DNA from: Algoriphagus halophilus
GTDB lineage: Bacteria; Bacteroidota; Bacteroidia; Cytophagales; Cyclobacteriaceae
DNA: 64,000 nucleotides
Reading direction: 5' to 3'
NCBI RefSeq assembly: GCF_900129785.1
Contig: NZ_FSRC01000001.1
Location: 2,108,001-2,172,000, forward strand
Part shown: in pieces, positions 40,770 to 49,597 of the stretch
Layout: every line of letters starts with the position of its first letter
Numbering within the stretch: the first letter of the stretch is position 1
The notes under the pieces: model-generated
The model's database searches: none
Told to the model about the DNA's origin: nothing
The model's input: the letters and a program-made list of their open reading frames with translations, nothing else
Made by a program: the position numbers and the translations under genes

Positions 40770-42014
40770 TTACTCCTCCAATAATTTGGAGCTTTCAATT
40801 TCCGGAAGTTCTTCCACATCTTTCAATTTCCGTTGAATGGCCCGAGTTCTTGCTCCAACTAATTTATCGAGTTCAGAATTGGCCTCTCCCAATTTCTTCT
40901 GGGTTTTCTCTATCAAGGCTCCAAACTTCCCGAATTCCGTCTTGATACCGCCCAACACCTGCCAGACCTCAGAACTCCTCTTTTGGATCGCCAAGGTTCT
41001 AAAGCCCATCTGTAGGCTGTTTAAAATCGCTGACAAAGTGGTCGGTCCGGTGATCAATACTTTATATTCCTGTTGGATCTGTTGGGACAACCCTGGTTCT
41101 CTTAGTATTTCAGCATATAAACTTTCGACCGGTAAAAATAAAATGGCAAAATCGGTGGTATGTGGGACCTGTATGTACTTGTTGCTGATATCCGATGCCG
41201 CTTTTCTCACTGCTTTGATCAATTCAGCTCTTGCAAAATCAATCGCTGACTTATCGACTAAATCGTAAGCATCTACCAATCTTAAATAAGATTCCTGTGG
41301 GAATTTGGAATCCACGGGCAATAGCACTTGGGATTCATTTCCCGGCATTTTCACGGCAAACTCCACCCGTTCTCTTCCAGTTTGCCCAATGGCCGCATTC
41401 AAGATATACTGATCCGGTGTCAATACATTGTCCAAAATGGCCTGAAGCTGATATTCACCCAACACACCCCGGCTTTTCACATTGCTCAGCACCCTTTTCA
41501 AATCTCCGACCCCATTGGCTAAACTCTGCATCTCCCCTAGGCCTTTTTGCACGGATTGCAATTGCTTACTGACCATTTCAAAAGACTGACCCAGTCTGGT
41601 TTCCAAGGTCTTCTGAAGCTTTTCATCTACTGTTTCCCTGATTTTTTCCAGCCGAAGTTCAGTCGTCTTCATCAATTCATCCTGCCTGCGGTTGAGGTCT
41701 CCAAACTTTTCTTTTTGCAGGGTATTAAATTCCTGGACATTCCTTCTAAAAACCTCGCCAAAAGTCTTCAACGCTTCATTCTGATCCCTCGATGTGGCGC
41801 GTTGATTGTCAAATACCAACCGAAATTGAGCCGTTAGGTTTTCATTGGCTTCCTTTCTGGATTGAATCAATGCCAACTCCACCTCCCGGCTAACCCGTTG
41901 CAGTTCCGATTGCAAGAGCTCCTTTTGGGAGGAGTCGTTCCTTCTATAAAAAATCAGTACAAGGATGATCACTTGGGCAACTAGGACCAAGATCAGCAAA
42001 GATTCAGTAGACAT
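40770..42014 (-). CDS. rmuC: DNA recombination protein RmuC
   Basis: The 414-residue protein has an N-terminal membrane segment (about residues 5-22), a long coiled-coil region rich in Q, E and K (30-170) and the RmuC nuclease-like domain with GVLGEYQLQAILDNVL and LPVDSKFPQESYLRL. RmuC limits recombination at inverted repeats in E. coli, and its mechanism is poorly known. Its ATG overlaps the end of the alpha/beta hydrolase gene by 11 bases. Confidence 0.92.
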   Translation of the reverse strand: MSTESLLILVLVAQVIILVLIFYRRNDSSQKELLQSELQRVSREVELALIQSRKEANENLTAQFRLVFDNQRATSRDQNEALKTFGEVFRRNVQEFNTLQKEKFGDLNRRQDELMKTTELRLEKIRETVDEKLQKTLETRLGQSFEMVSKQLQSVQKGLGEMQSLANGVGDLKRVLSNVKSRGVLGEYQLQAILDNVLTPDQYILNAAIGQTGRERVEFAVKMPGNESQVLLPVDSKFPQESYLRLVDAYDLVDKSAIDFARAELIKAVRKAASDISNKYIQVPHTTDFAILFLPVESLYAEILREPGLSQQIQQEYKVLITGPTTLSAILNSLQMGFRTLAIQKRSSEVWQVLGGIKTEFGKFGALIEKTQKKLGEANSELDKLVGARTRAIQRKLKDVEELPEIESSKLLEE

Positions 42015-43017
42015 GGGTTAAGTAATTTGGCCCCTTAATGTAGTCCTTCCTGATTTCTACCCCCAAAAACGATAGATATTCTGCGACAGTTTCGGTCGGT
42101 AATTCTTCCATTGGAACATGCCCCGCTTCCTCAAATACCACTAAATGGGAACCGGGAATTGCATTTTCGATGAGGTATGCTTGTTTTAACGGGATCCATT
42201 TATCTTCTTTTCCCCACATGATCAGCGTAGGCATTTTGACCACATCGAAGTCAAAATCATATTCCCTGGGGATGGACAAACGGTCCAAAGTAGCCTGCCT
42301 GTTTCCATCCCGAAGCATCAGCTCATAGTACCGGTCAATTTTATCACTGGTGATTTTATCAGAATCAAAATACACCTCTTTCATGTTCATGGCAAAGAGG
42401 AACTTGGGGGTACATTTCAGCAATAGTTTTGAAAAAATAGGATTGGAAGTCAGCCTGAAAATCAATCCTTGACCTTGACTTTCTTCCTCCTCATCCAGAC
42501 TCCGGATAGAAGGCATAGGAGCTCCTGAAGCATCAATCAAGTTCAGGCTCAACACTTTATCGGGCCTGGTCGAGGCCATTTGTAAGGCCACAGCCCCTCC
42601 CATAGAATTACCCGCGACATGGAATTTATCCAGCCCTAAGTTCTCTGCTAAGGTCAGGGCCAAATGGCTGTAATCTTTAATCGAATAACGTTGTAAGTCA
42701 TCAGGTCCTGTCAACCCATGGCCAGGAAAATCAAGGGAAATGGTCATAAAATAAGGGCTTAATTCCTCCTGCCAACTTTCCCAGGTATGGAGGGAGGAAA
42801 AGCTCCCATGAAGTAACAGGATAGGATCCCCTTCCCCCATGATTCGTACATGGACATTTTGACCGTTTACATTGATAAAGTGGGATTGAGGGGTGGCATA
42901 CTTTTGATCCACTTCCTCACGGGAAATGTCATTTCTATATAAAAGCAATAAAAAGAACACCAATGCCAACAGCAGGGTAAGAATTACTTTTCCGATTCTT
43001 TTTATCCAAACCATCAT
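42004..43017 (-). CDS. membrane-anchored alpha/beta hydrolase
   Basis: The 337-residue protein has one N-terminal membrane segment (residues 8-27) and an alpha/beta-hydrolase domain with the oxyanion HGSFSSLHTWE, the nucleophile elbow GNSMGG (Ser138), an aspartate region WGKEDKW and the catalytic histidine in EAGHVPMEE. The domain probably faces the periplasm. The substrate is an ester or similar, unknown. Two successive ATG codons begin the frame. It overlaps rmuC, which follows. Confidence 0.85.
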   Translation of the reverse strand: MMVWIKRIGKVILTLLLALVFFLLLLYRNDISREEVDQKYATPQSHFINVNGQNVHVRIMGEGDPILLLHGSFSSLHTWESWQEELSPYFMTISLDFPGHGLTGPDDLQRYSIKDYSHLALTLAENLGLDKFHVAGNSMGGAVALQMASTRPDKVLSLNLIDASGAPMPSIRSLDEEEESQGQGLIFRLTSNPIFSKLLLKCTPKFLFAMNMKEVYFDSDKITSDKIDRYYELMLRDGNRQATLDRLSIPREYDFDFDVVKMPTLIMWGKEDKWIPLKQAYLIENAIPGSHLVVFEEAGHVPMEELPTETVAEYLSFLGVEIRKDYIKGPNYLTHVY

Positions 43018-43078
43018 TTATTTTAAGCTTTTATTTGCTTTCAATTAAAATCTACAAAAAATCTCTTAAATCTCTATT

Positions 43079-44323
43079 TTGCAGAAAACTTTCAATTTGT
43101 CTATTTCCCGATTTTTCAAAAACCTTGGTCCCGGACCGGTCATTGCCGCAGCATTCATTGGGCCAGGAACTGTAACGGTCTGCACCCTTGCCGGAGTAAA
43201 TTTTGGGTACTCCCTGCTTTGGGCCTTGATTTTATCCATTTGTGCCACACTTGCACTCCAGGAAATTTCCGGAAGAATAGGCATCAGTACAGGACAAGAT
43301 TTGAGCCAATTGCTACGAAACAGCAAATCCAATACTTTTTTTAAACTTATTTCTATGGTTTTAGTTTTGTTGGCCATCGTATTGGGGAATGCTGCCTACG
43401 AATCAGGAAATATTACCGGTGCCAATTTAGGACTGGAAATATTTTGGAAAGCTCCCACCCTGCAGTTTGGAGTATTCACGCTACAGACCGGGAATTTTCT
43501 AATCGGAGCCGTTTCGTTGGCACTCTTGTATGTAGGAAACTACAAAAGTCTCGAGAAGTTATTCATTGCGCTGGTCATTTTAATGTCCATTGCTTTCACG
43601 GTAACGGCCCTACTTACGAAACCAGATTGGTCTATGGTTTTCAAAGGGTTTATTCCCAGCTGGAACAACCAGGAATTCCTGACCATCGTTTCTTTGATAG
43701 GGACTACCGTGGTCCCTTACAATCTCTTTTTGTATGCCAGTCTAGCCAATAAAAGATGGAAAAAAGAAGAAGGGATCTCTTGGATGAGAAAGGATATCGG
43801 GATTTCTGTGATCTTGGGAGGTCTGGTTTCCATGGCCATACTTCTGGTAGGTGCAAGTAGCATGAGCACGGAAGTGAGCAATGCCATGGATGTTTCCAAA
43901 GGATTGGAACCCGTCTTTGGTGCCACTGCAAAATACCTGATGGGCATAGGCTTTATGGCCGCGGGTTTAACATCCTCGCTAACGGCCCCCTTAGCCGCTG
44001 CTTTGGTAGTTTGCGGGATATTTGGATGGGATCAGGATCTAAAATCCAAAACCATGAGGATCTCCATGAGCTTGGTCCTGATACTAGGTTTGACCTTTGC
44101 CTCCTTTGGAATCAAACCGGTCCAACTAATCACCTTGTCCCAATTGGCAAACGGGATTTTATTACCACTGATCAGTGGATGGATTATCTGGGTCGGTGCT
44201 CAAAAATCCATCATGGGAAACCTCCAGAGCAGCTTCAGAAGCAATCTTGTATACCTGGCCATTTGGATCATCACCCTGGTCCTTGGGCTAAAAAGTATCG
44301 GAACAGTTTTCGGGATCTGGTAA
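43079..44323 (+). CDS. Nramp (SLC11) family transporter with non-canonical metal site
   Basis: The 414-residue protein has about 11 membrane helices and clear Nramp landmarks: LGPGPVIAAAFIGPGT in helix 1, GRIGISTGQDLSQ after helix 2, and GTTVVPYNLFLYASLAN in helix 6. The usual metal-binding DPGN in helix 1 reads GPGT (28-31), and the helix 6 MPHN reads VPYN (212-215), so both side-chain ligands of helix 1 and the selectivity methionine are changed. The substrate is therefore unlikely to be Mn/Fe in the usual way. The only usable start is TTG at 43079. It stands alone, divergent from the hydrolase. Confidence 0.85.
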   Translation: MQKTFNLSISRFFKNLGPGPVIAAAFIGPGTVTVCTLAGVNFGYSLLWALILSICATLALQEISGRIGISTGQDLSQLLRNSKSNTFFKLISMVLVLLAIVLGNAAYESGNITGANLGLEIFWKAPTLQFGVFTLQTGNFLIGAVSLALLYVGNYKSLEKLFIALVILMSIAFTVTALLTKPDWSMVFKGFIPSWNNQEFLTIVSLIGTTVVPYNLFLYASLANKRWKKEEGISWMRKDIGISVILGGLVSMAILLVGASSMSTEVSNAMDVSKGLEPVFGATAKYLMGIGFMAAGLTSSLTAPLAAALVVCGIFGWDQDLKSKTMRISMSLVLILGLTFASFGIKPVQLITLSQLANGILLPLISGWIIWVGAQKSIMGNLQSSFRSNLVYLAIWIITLVLGLKSIGTVFGIW

Positions 44324-44329
44324 GGTCTT

Positions 44330-45229
44330 TTATAAGTCCGTAGCACTGAAGGTATCCCCTTGGGATAAATCCCCGGTATCAAATCCTTTCTTAAACCATC
44401 TCATCCGCTGGGCCGAGGTGCCATGGGTGAAGGAATCCGGAACAACTCTTCCTCCCGATTGTCTCTGTAATCGGTCATCCCCTATCGCATTGGCGGCATT
44501 GAGGGCTTCCTCCAAATCACCTGCATCCAACCAGTCCATGGATTCCTGGCTATGATGCGCCCATACTCCCGCCAGAAAATCAGCCTGGAGTTCCAATCTA
44601 ACGGAATATTGATTGTATTCCTTCTCGCTTAGTTGACCTCTCAATTGGTGGACCTCATCGGTGATCCCCATTATTTTTTGGATATGGTGTCCTACTTCAT
44701 GAGCGATCACGTAAGCTTGGGCAAAATCACCCGGGGCATTTAATTTTCGCTCCATATCCTCAAAAAAACTTAAATCCAGGTATAGCTTCTCATCTGCCGG
44801 GCAATAAAAGGGGCCGGTTGCAGCAGAAGCATTTCCACAGGCAGATGAAACAGCATTCGTGAACAACACCAGGGTGGGGTTACGGTAATTTTCCAATTCC
44901 CGGTTCCATACTTCCTCTGTATTGGCCAAAATCGTGGCACTGAACTCTTTCAACAATTCCTCTTCCGCTGTGGGCTCATACGTGCTTTCTGTGGCAAATC
45001 CCTGACCTCCCCCATTCATCATCCCTCCAATAAAAGTCAAGGGGTTGGTTCCTGTTGCAATGGAAAATACCACCAGGATCCCCACGATGATTAAGCCGGT
45101 CTTTGAAAAAAGTATTTTTAACAGAGGGCCGATCAGAAGTGGATTGAATCCTCCTCCCCCCATTCCTGAACCACTTTTTCCCCTTCTGTCATCTATATTG
45201 GAGCTTTGTCTTTTTCCTTGCCATTTCAT
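44330..45229 (-). CDS. neutral zinc metallopeptidase (YpfJ family)
   Basis: The 299-residue protein matches the putative neutral zinc metallopeptidase family: an N-terminal MKWQGKRQSSN block with an RRG turn, a glycine-rich stretch, a membrane segment (about 42-58) and the HEVGHH zinc motif at 177-182, with a downstream ERLE-like LELQADFLAG helix supplying the third ligand. The C-terminal FTHGTSAQRMRWF block is characteristic. Its physiological substrate is unknown. It converges with the Nramp gene, with 6 bases between stops. Confidence 0.9.
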   Translation of the reverse strand: MKWQGKRQSSNIDDRRGKSGSGMGGGGFNPLLIGPLLKILFSKTGLIIVGILVVFSIATGTNPLTFIGGMMNGGGQGFATESTYEPTAEEELLKEFSATILANTEEVWNRELENYRNPTLVLFTNAVSSACGNASAATGPFYCPADEKLYLDLSFFEDMERKLNAPGDFAQAYVIAHEVGHHIQKIMGITDEVHQLRGQLSEKEYNQYSVRLELQADFLAGVWAHHSQESMDWLDAGDLEEALNAANAIGDDRLQRQSGGRVVPDSFTHGTSAQRMRWFKKGFDTGDLSQGDTFSATDL

Positions 45230-45323
45230 TGGGTAAAAATTTGTTGGTTAAACATACAATTGGACCGGTATCGTCCTTTGAACAGATTAGGTAAATTGGA
45301 CTACTGGGAATAGATTCGGTAAG

Positions 45324-45360
45324 ACTATTCACCATTCAATAGTTAAAAATAGCTATTTTT
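45324..45360. promoter_or_regulatory. two adjacent inverted repeats between divergent genes
   Basis: ACTATT and AATAGT (45324-45343) form a 6-bp repeat with an 8-base gap, and one base later AAAAATAGCTATTTTT (45345-45360) is a perfect 16-bp palindrome. They lie 56 bases upstream of the DUF1080 gene and about 95 bases upstream of the metallopeptidase gene. They could be operators. Confidence 0.4.
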
Positions 45361-45415
45361 CATATTCACAATCGTGGCTTAAATCAATTAATTTAAATTC
45401 AATCATACCCAGCAC

Positions 45416-46207
45416 ATGCTTTTAAAACCTACAATCCAACGATTCCTGACAAATTCAGCGATGGCAATACTCCTGATAGTTGCCATTTCAATTTCTGCTT
45501 ATGCCCAAACAGGAGTTGGGGTCAAGCCCATTAAAGGGGCAAAACTTTTACTGGACGGCACCGAAAAAATGTTGCATAAAAACTGGGAATACTGGGAAGG
45601 TCCTAGGTTTTCCAGTACCCTGCCCATCAAATGGCCTGCTACCACGGATCCAGTAGACGGAGGACCAGTCATCAGCAGCAACGACCCTGCCGGTGCTGGA
45701 GGAAAATACGGAGCTGCCGATATCGTGACGAAAACCAAATACAGGGATTTCAGGGCACATGTGGAGTTTTTTGTAAAAGATCCAGGAGGAAACAGCGGGG
45801 TATATTTGCAGAACAGGTATGAAATCCAAATTCTTGACGGAGACAATACCAATCATGGAATGGCGGCCATCATCAATGAAAAAACACCATCTACTGATGC
45901 CTACAACGGTACAGGGAAATGGAATGCATATGACATTGTCTTCAAAGCGGCAAGATTTGAAAATGGCGTGTTGACAGAAAAGGCCAGAACCACCATTTAT
46001 TTCAATGGCGTCAAAATCCATGAAGACGAACCCATCCAACAAGTGTGGGGAGGCCCCAATTCTGGCATCGACGGAGGAAATGACGGAGGGAAAGGAATTA
46101 CTGACACTCCGGGAGGCTTAAAGCTACAGGCAGAGGGACATGATGTTTTTTATAGAAATATCTGGATCAAAAAATTGGATTTAGATGGAAAAAGTACCGA
46201 TTTCTAA
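45416..46207 (+). CDS. secreted DUF1080 (3-keto-disaccharide hydrolase) domain protein
   Basis: The 263-residue protein has a signal peptide (hydrophobic 15-28, cleavage near YAQT) and one DUF1080/PF06439 beta-sandwich domain with LLLDGTEKM, YRDFRAHVEFFV, NSGVYLQNRYEIQILDG and the WNAYDIVF, TIYFNGVKIHED blocks. Members hydrolyse 3-keto-glycosides or bind carbohydrate in the periplasm. No keto-sugar dehydrogenase is adjacent. It ends before a strong terminator. Confidence 0.88.
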   Translation: MLLKPTIQRFLTNSAMAILLIVAISISAYAQTGVGVKPIKGAKLLLDGTEKMLHKNWEYWEGPRFSSTLPIKWPATTDPVDGGPVISSNDPAGAGGKYGAADIVTKTKYRDFRAHVEFFVKDPGGNSGVYLQNRYEIQILDGDNTNHGMAAIINEKTPSTDAYNGTGKWNAYDIVFKAARFENGVLTEKARTTIYFNGVKIHEDEPIQQVWGGPNSGIDGGNDGGKGITDTPGGLKLQAEGHDVFYRNIWIKKLDLDGKSTDF

Positions 46208-46224
46208 AAGGTACACCCACCAAA

Positions 46225-46254
46225 AAAAGCCCCAGACAAACGTCCGGGGCTTTT
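46225..46254. terminator. bidirectional intrinsic terminator
   Basis: AAAAGCCCC pairs with GGGGCTTTT, and an inner GAC/GTC pair block follows one mismatch; the loop is AAAC. It lies between the convergent DUF1080 and AEC-permease genes. Confidence 0.85.
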
Positions 46255-46282
46255 GCAAATTAATCAATAATCAAACCCATTG

Positions 46283-47428
46283 TTATGATCTGCTTTCAGC
46301 AGAACTGTCTTTCAATTCCTTTTGATCTAAAAAAGGAATGGTAAATTCTAAATTTCTTATCCAAGAGAATACTCTGGGAATCAATGGAACCAAAATCATG
46401 ACGCTTCCTACAGTCAATACATGTAAGGGAACGGTGAAATAACTACCAGAGCTGAACACTCCCAGAATCAACACCGTGCTCATTGGCAAGGAAACCGCCA
46501 GAATATTGATCCCCAACCCCAGGTCAAAGGTCCCATGTTCAACCTCGATCTCCTTATCCCTTTCCAGGTGACGTACGGCCGACATATGTGCAAAGGGCCA
46601 AAAAGAACAAGCCGAAAGAGGGAATACCACCGCTAATAATACGGCCGCTTCACTTGGCAAATCCACCAATGCAATAAATCCGGCACTCAGGACCAAGCTA
46701 AAGCCTGCTCTTAAGATCAATACAGAGGCGATGGACTGGATCTGTTCTCTCTTCAGGATTACCGAAACCCCTATGAATAGCAGTACCAGGGGAGTCATCA
46801 CATCTTTCAACATCAGAATAGATTCACTGATAAAACCAGGAAGGTTCTCCAGTCTCAGGCCAAAAGAAAGCAATAGTAAGGCTACCAAGATCACCAAGTT
46901 GATCGGCTCCTGAAACATGGATAGAATCAATTCTTTTACTTTTTGCCCGTTGGACCGGGATCCCAATCCCATGTGCTTGTAATACCAGCTCATGGCCAGG
47001 AGGTAAGAAAAGATCAATACATATACTTTGTTTCCAATATCTGCCAAGGCGCCCCAGGCCAAGGCATCCTCTCCAAGATATTCCAGTAAAAACGGGAAAC
47101 AGGACAATCCCGGGGCCAGGGATGGAATCATCAACAACCAAGTCCGCATCTCGGCACTATCTTTTGAGAACCCAAGTAATGGCAAGGTGAACTTACTGGT
47201 TAAAAGCATGGTCACATTCCATACTAGAATCAATAGAGGGAGAAACATCAACTCTGAATCAACCTCTATTTTTAATAAGGCAACAAAGATCATGGCAGGT
47301 AATGCCAAGTCAAGAATAATCGTTTTAAGGCCTTTTTTATGTTCATCTTTTACCAGCCTGTTTTTCAACAGGAACCCGATTAGGATAAGCAGTAAAAGCG
47401 AACATGTTTTTTGTAAGGCGATGGACAT
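46283..47428 (-). CDS. AEC (auxin efflux carrier) family permease
   Basis: The 381-residue membrane protein has about ten helices and the AEC pattern: GFLLKNRLVKDEHKKGL after the first helix, LDLALPAMIFVALLKI, and LALPL-type helices in the second half. Bacterial AEC members carry malate, malonate or other organic acids. The gene lies 12 bases after the Tat-exported aminotransferase, so the two are probably cotranscribed, which suggests it moves the substrate or product of that periplasmic enzyme. That link is inference. Confidence 0.85.
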   Translation of the reverse strand: MSIALQKTCSLLLLILIGFLLKNRLVKDEHKKGLKTIILDLALPAMIFVALLKIEVDSELMFLPLLILVWNVTMLLTSKFTLPLLGFSKDSAEMRTWLLMIPSLAPGLSCFPFLLEYLGEDALAWGALADIGNKVYVLIFSYLLAMSWYYKHMGLGSRSNGQKVKELILSMFQEPINLVILVALLLLSFGLRLENLPGFISESILMLKDVMTPLVLLFIGVSVILKREQIQSIASVLILRAGFSLVLSAGFIALVDLPSEAAVLLAVVFPLSACSFWPFAHMSAVRHLERDKEIEVEHGTFDLGLGINILAVSLPMSTVLILGVFSSGSYFTVPLHVLTVGSVMILVPLIPRVFSWIRNLEFTIPFLDQKELKDSSAESRS

Positions 47429-47440
47429 ATAAAGGCTGTC

Positions 47441-48616
47441 TTAGGCGGTTACTTTCTTGAATGTTTCGACGAAAATTTCCATTTCGGATTTGGTTCCCAT
47501 ACTTACGCGGCACCAGTCCTTATTATTAATGTCAAACACCCGGATCCCAACCCCTGAATCATACATGGCTTTCAAAAACTCCTTGCCATTCATTTCGATA
47601 GGGAAAATCATGAAACTGGTATAAGATGGAATGATGTCATAGCCCAAAGAAGCAATCGCATTCCTGGTAAATTCACGGCATTCTGAATTATATCCTCTGC
47701 ATTCTCCCATAAACTGGGTTTCCTTCATACTTGCAATGGCTCCTTTTAAAGAAGTAGAACAAAGTCCCATGGTGCTCCTTACCATACTGGTAATACTTTC
47801 AATTCTTTCTGGGGTAGCCACGATGTATCCGATTCTTAATCCGGCCATTCCGTGGATTTTACTGAATGTTCTCGCAACAATTACATCCTTTCCTTCGGCT
47901 ACAAGGCCCACCATGCTTTGAGAAGCCGCATCATCCAAGAATTCCAGATAGGCCTCATCGACGAAAATCGGGGTCTTTTCTGAAGCAGATGCACAAAACT
48001 TCTTCAGATCAGCTGCATGGGTGATAGAACCTGTAGGGTTGTTTGGATTACACACATAAATAAGCTTGGTCTCTGAATCGATGGCACTTTCCATGGCAGG
48101 AAGATCATGCGCATAATCATCAGTAAGAGGTACGGGTTTCCACGTTCCTCCCATGGACTGAGCCGTATTGATCAGTGACATGTAAGAAGGATCTGCTGCA
48201 ATTATATTTCCTCCATGCTGGAATCTCGTAATGGCCACTTTCTCCAAAAGATCCGTAGATCCAGGGCCCAACATGATATGATCCGGGGTCACTCCTTCTT
48301 TTTCTGCGATCATGCTGATCAAGGTATTGGCATCTCCATGCGCATAACGGTTTCCTGAAGCTGCTGCTTCAGCAATTGCTTTGATTACTTGGGGAGCTGG
48401 TCCATAAGGATTTTCATTCGCATTTAATCGGGCGACCATTTTAGGTTCTGCAATCGGAAAATCCGGTAAATATTCTCCGAGTATACTCTCTGGAGCGTAA
48501 GAAAATGCAGTGCCTGCTTTTCTGCTCGGCATCGCAAAAGATGGAGCTGCTATCAAGGATCCTGCAGATAGCAAACTCGTTTTCATCCAATCTCTTCTGT
48601 TCATTGATTTAAACAT
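47441..48616 (-). CDS. Tat-exported HisC-like PLP aminotransferase (first copy)
   Basis: The 391-residue protein begins with a twin-arginine signal: NRRDWMK at residues 6-12, a weakly hydrophobic stretch and an SFA cleavage site near residue 28. The rest is a complete fold-type I aminotransferase of the HisC/AspC type: NANENPYGP, GPGSTDLLEK, CNPNNPTGS, the DEAYLEF aspartate, the Schiff-base lysine in TFSKIHGMAGLRIGY and the substrate arginine in WCRVSMG. A folded PLP enzyme in the periplasm explains the Tat route. There are no his genes nearby, so I do not call it hisC. An AEC permease follows after 12 bases. Confidence 0.85.
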   Translation of the reverse strand: MFKSMNRRDWMKTSLLSAGSLIAAPSFAMPSRKAGTAFSYAPESILGEYLPDFPIAEPKMVARLNANENPYGPAPQVIKAIAEAAASGNRYAHGDANTLISMIAEKEGVTPDHIMLGPGSTDLLEKVAITRFQHGGNIIAADPSYMSLINTAQSMGGTWKPVPLTDDYAHDLPAMESAIDSETKLIYVCNPNNPTGSITHAADLKKFCASASEKTPIFVDEAYLEFLDDAASQSMVGLVAEGKDVIVARTFSKIHGMAGLRIGYIVATPERIESITSMVRSTMGLCSTSLKGAIASMKETQFMGECRGYNSECREFTRNAIASLGYDIIPSYTSFMIFPIEMNGKEFLKAMYDSGVGIRVFDINNKDWCRVSMGTKSEMEIFVETFKKVTA

Positions 48617-48974
48617 GGTTTCAATGGTTAGGGTATATATTTCTTTGAAGGGTATTCGATTTCAAGTACCGCTCTTCCCCTATAGGAAGGAGGTCACAGG
48701 TATTCTTAAGGGAGCACTTTCCTTTAGGCTCTGGTAATCGTATCCGGGATTAAATGCTTCCGGTCAGGTGGGTCTATTGTAAAAATCATTGGATTATGCA
48801 GTTTTTAAAACAACAAGGTGTTTTAAAAAGCATTTACTCCAATTTTTTTGTGAATTTATAGAAAATAGGTTTAAAAAGAAATCACTAATCAGTGATATTT
48901 TGATAAAATTTAATTTATAGGTTAAAAAATATACTAGAATAAGCAGGTAATCATGACAATCCTCAAAAAGCAGT
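48617..48974. other. long leader/intergenic region with hairpins
   Basis: The 358 bases between two leftward genes fall into two parts. The part near the aminotransferase (about 48640-48785) is GC-richer and holds three inverted repeats: CTCTTCC/GGAAGGAG (48672-48692), AAGG/CCTT (48707-48724) and CCGG/CCGG (48744-48763). The part from 48790 on is very AT-rich and holds only an unconvincing 65-codon frame. No known riboswitch consensus was recognised. Confidence 0.4.
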
Positions 48975-49442
48975 TCATTGGAGGATTTCAATCAAAGAAC
49001 CGGTGTTCACTCCTACCATGTTCCAATCAGAGATTTCCAGATCCAGGCATGCCAACATTCCCGGTTGCATATTAATATAGTTCTCCCCAGAAATATGAGA
49101 GACCAACAGACTCAGGATCGGATTGTGACCTATGATTAAACAAGACTCCGCATGTGTAGGACATCCTTCCAGGATATGGATCAAACCACCCAAATTACTT
49201 TCGTAAATATCCTTTAAGAATACCTCTTCTTTGATCGAAATATACTGTTGGATAATTCCTGCTGTTTGCATGGTTCGTTCAGCTGTGGAACAAAACATGA
49301 AATCAATAGAAAGCGATCTACTTTGGAGTTCTTTTCCCAATTGATTCAACTTTTCTTTGCCTTTGTTTGTCAATTGTCTTTGAAAATCTGTTCCTTCAGA
49401 AAAACCTGCTTCTCCATGCCTTAATAAAAATAAACGCTTCAT
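48975..49442 (-). CDS. SixA-like histidine phosphatase
   Basis: The 155-residue protein has the RHGE catalytic motif at residues 8-11, a C-STAERTMQTA block and the second catalytic histidine in IIGHNP. Length and lack of a lid domain fit SixA, which dephosphorylates phosphohistidine on signalling proteins; other small branches of the histidine phosphatase superfamily are possible. It is transcribed away from topA and seems monocistronic. Confidence 0.85.
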   Translation of the reverse strand: MKRLFLLRHGEAGFSEGTDFQRQLTNKGKEKLNQLGKELQSRSLSIDFMFCSTAERTMQTAGIIQQYISIKEEVFLKDIYESNLGGLIHILEGCPTHAESCLIIGHNPILSLLVSHISGENYINMQPGMLACLDLEISDWNMVGVNTGSLIEILQ

Positions 49443-49521
49443 ATTGATAAGATTAGGTCCTTTGTTTACACCGATATTTCATCAAAAATCCCTCCAATTC
49501 TTCCTTCATATTTTTTATTTA

Positions 49522-49553
49522 TTTGGAACAAAAAAGTATGCCCTCTATTTTTA
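49522..49553 (+). promoter_or_regulatory. probable topA promoter
   Basis: TTTG (49522-49525), a 20-base spacer and TATTTTTA (49546-49553) match the Bacteroidota -33/-7 layout, except for the last base of the -7 box. It lies 45 bases before the topA ATG. Confidence 0.5.
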
Positions 49554-49597
49554 GCAATCCAAATCGGGCATAAGAGCCCAAAATAAAATTGATTTTT

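Noticed and set aside
45548..46042. 164-codon frame antisense to the DUF1080 gene
   Set aside because: The sense frame has a signal peptide and a conserved domain; the antisense frame has neither.
47441..48616. Histidine biosynthesis role (hisC)
   Set aside because: The protein has a Tat export signal and there are no other his genes in the window, so a cytoplasmic biosynthetic role is unlikely.
48617..48793. Known riboswitch (TPP, cobalamin, SAM, glycine) in the leader
   Set aside because: None of the consensus core strings that I know for these classes is present.
48794..48991. 65-codon AT-rich frame upstream of the aminotransferase leader
   Set aside because: It starts inside the end of the phosphatase gene, its composition follows the AT-rich spacer, and there is no homology I recognise.
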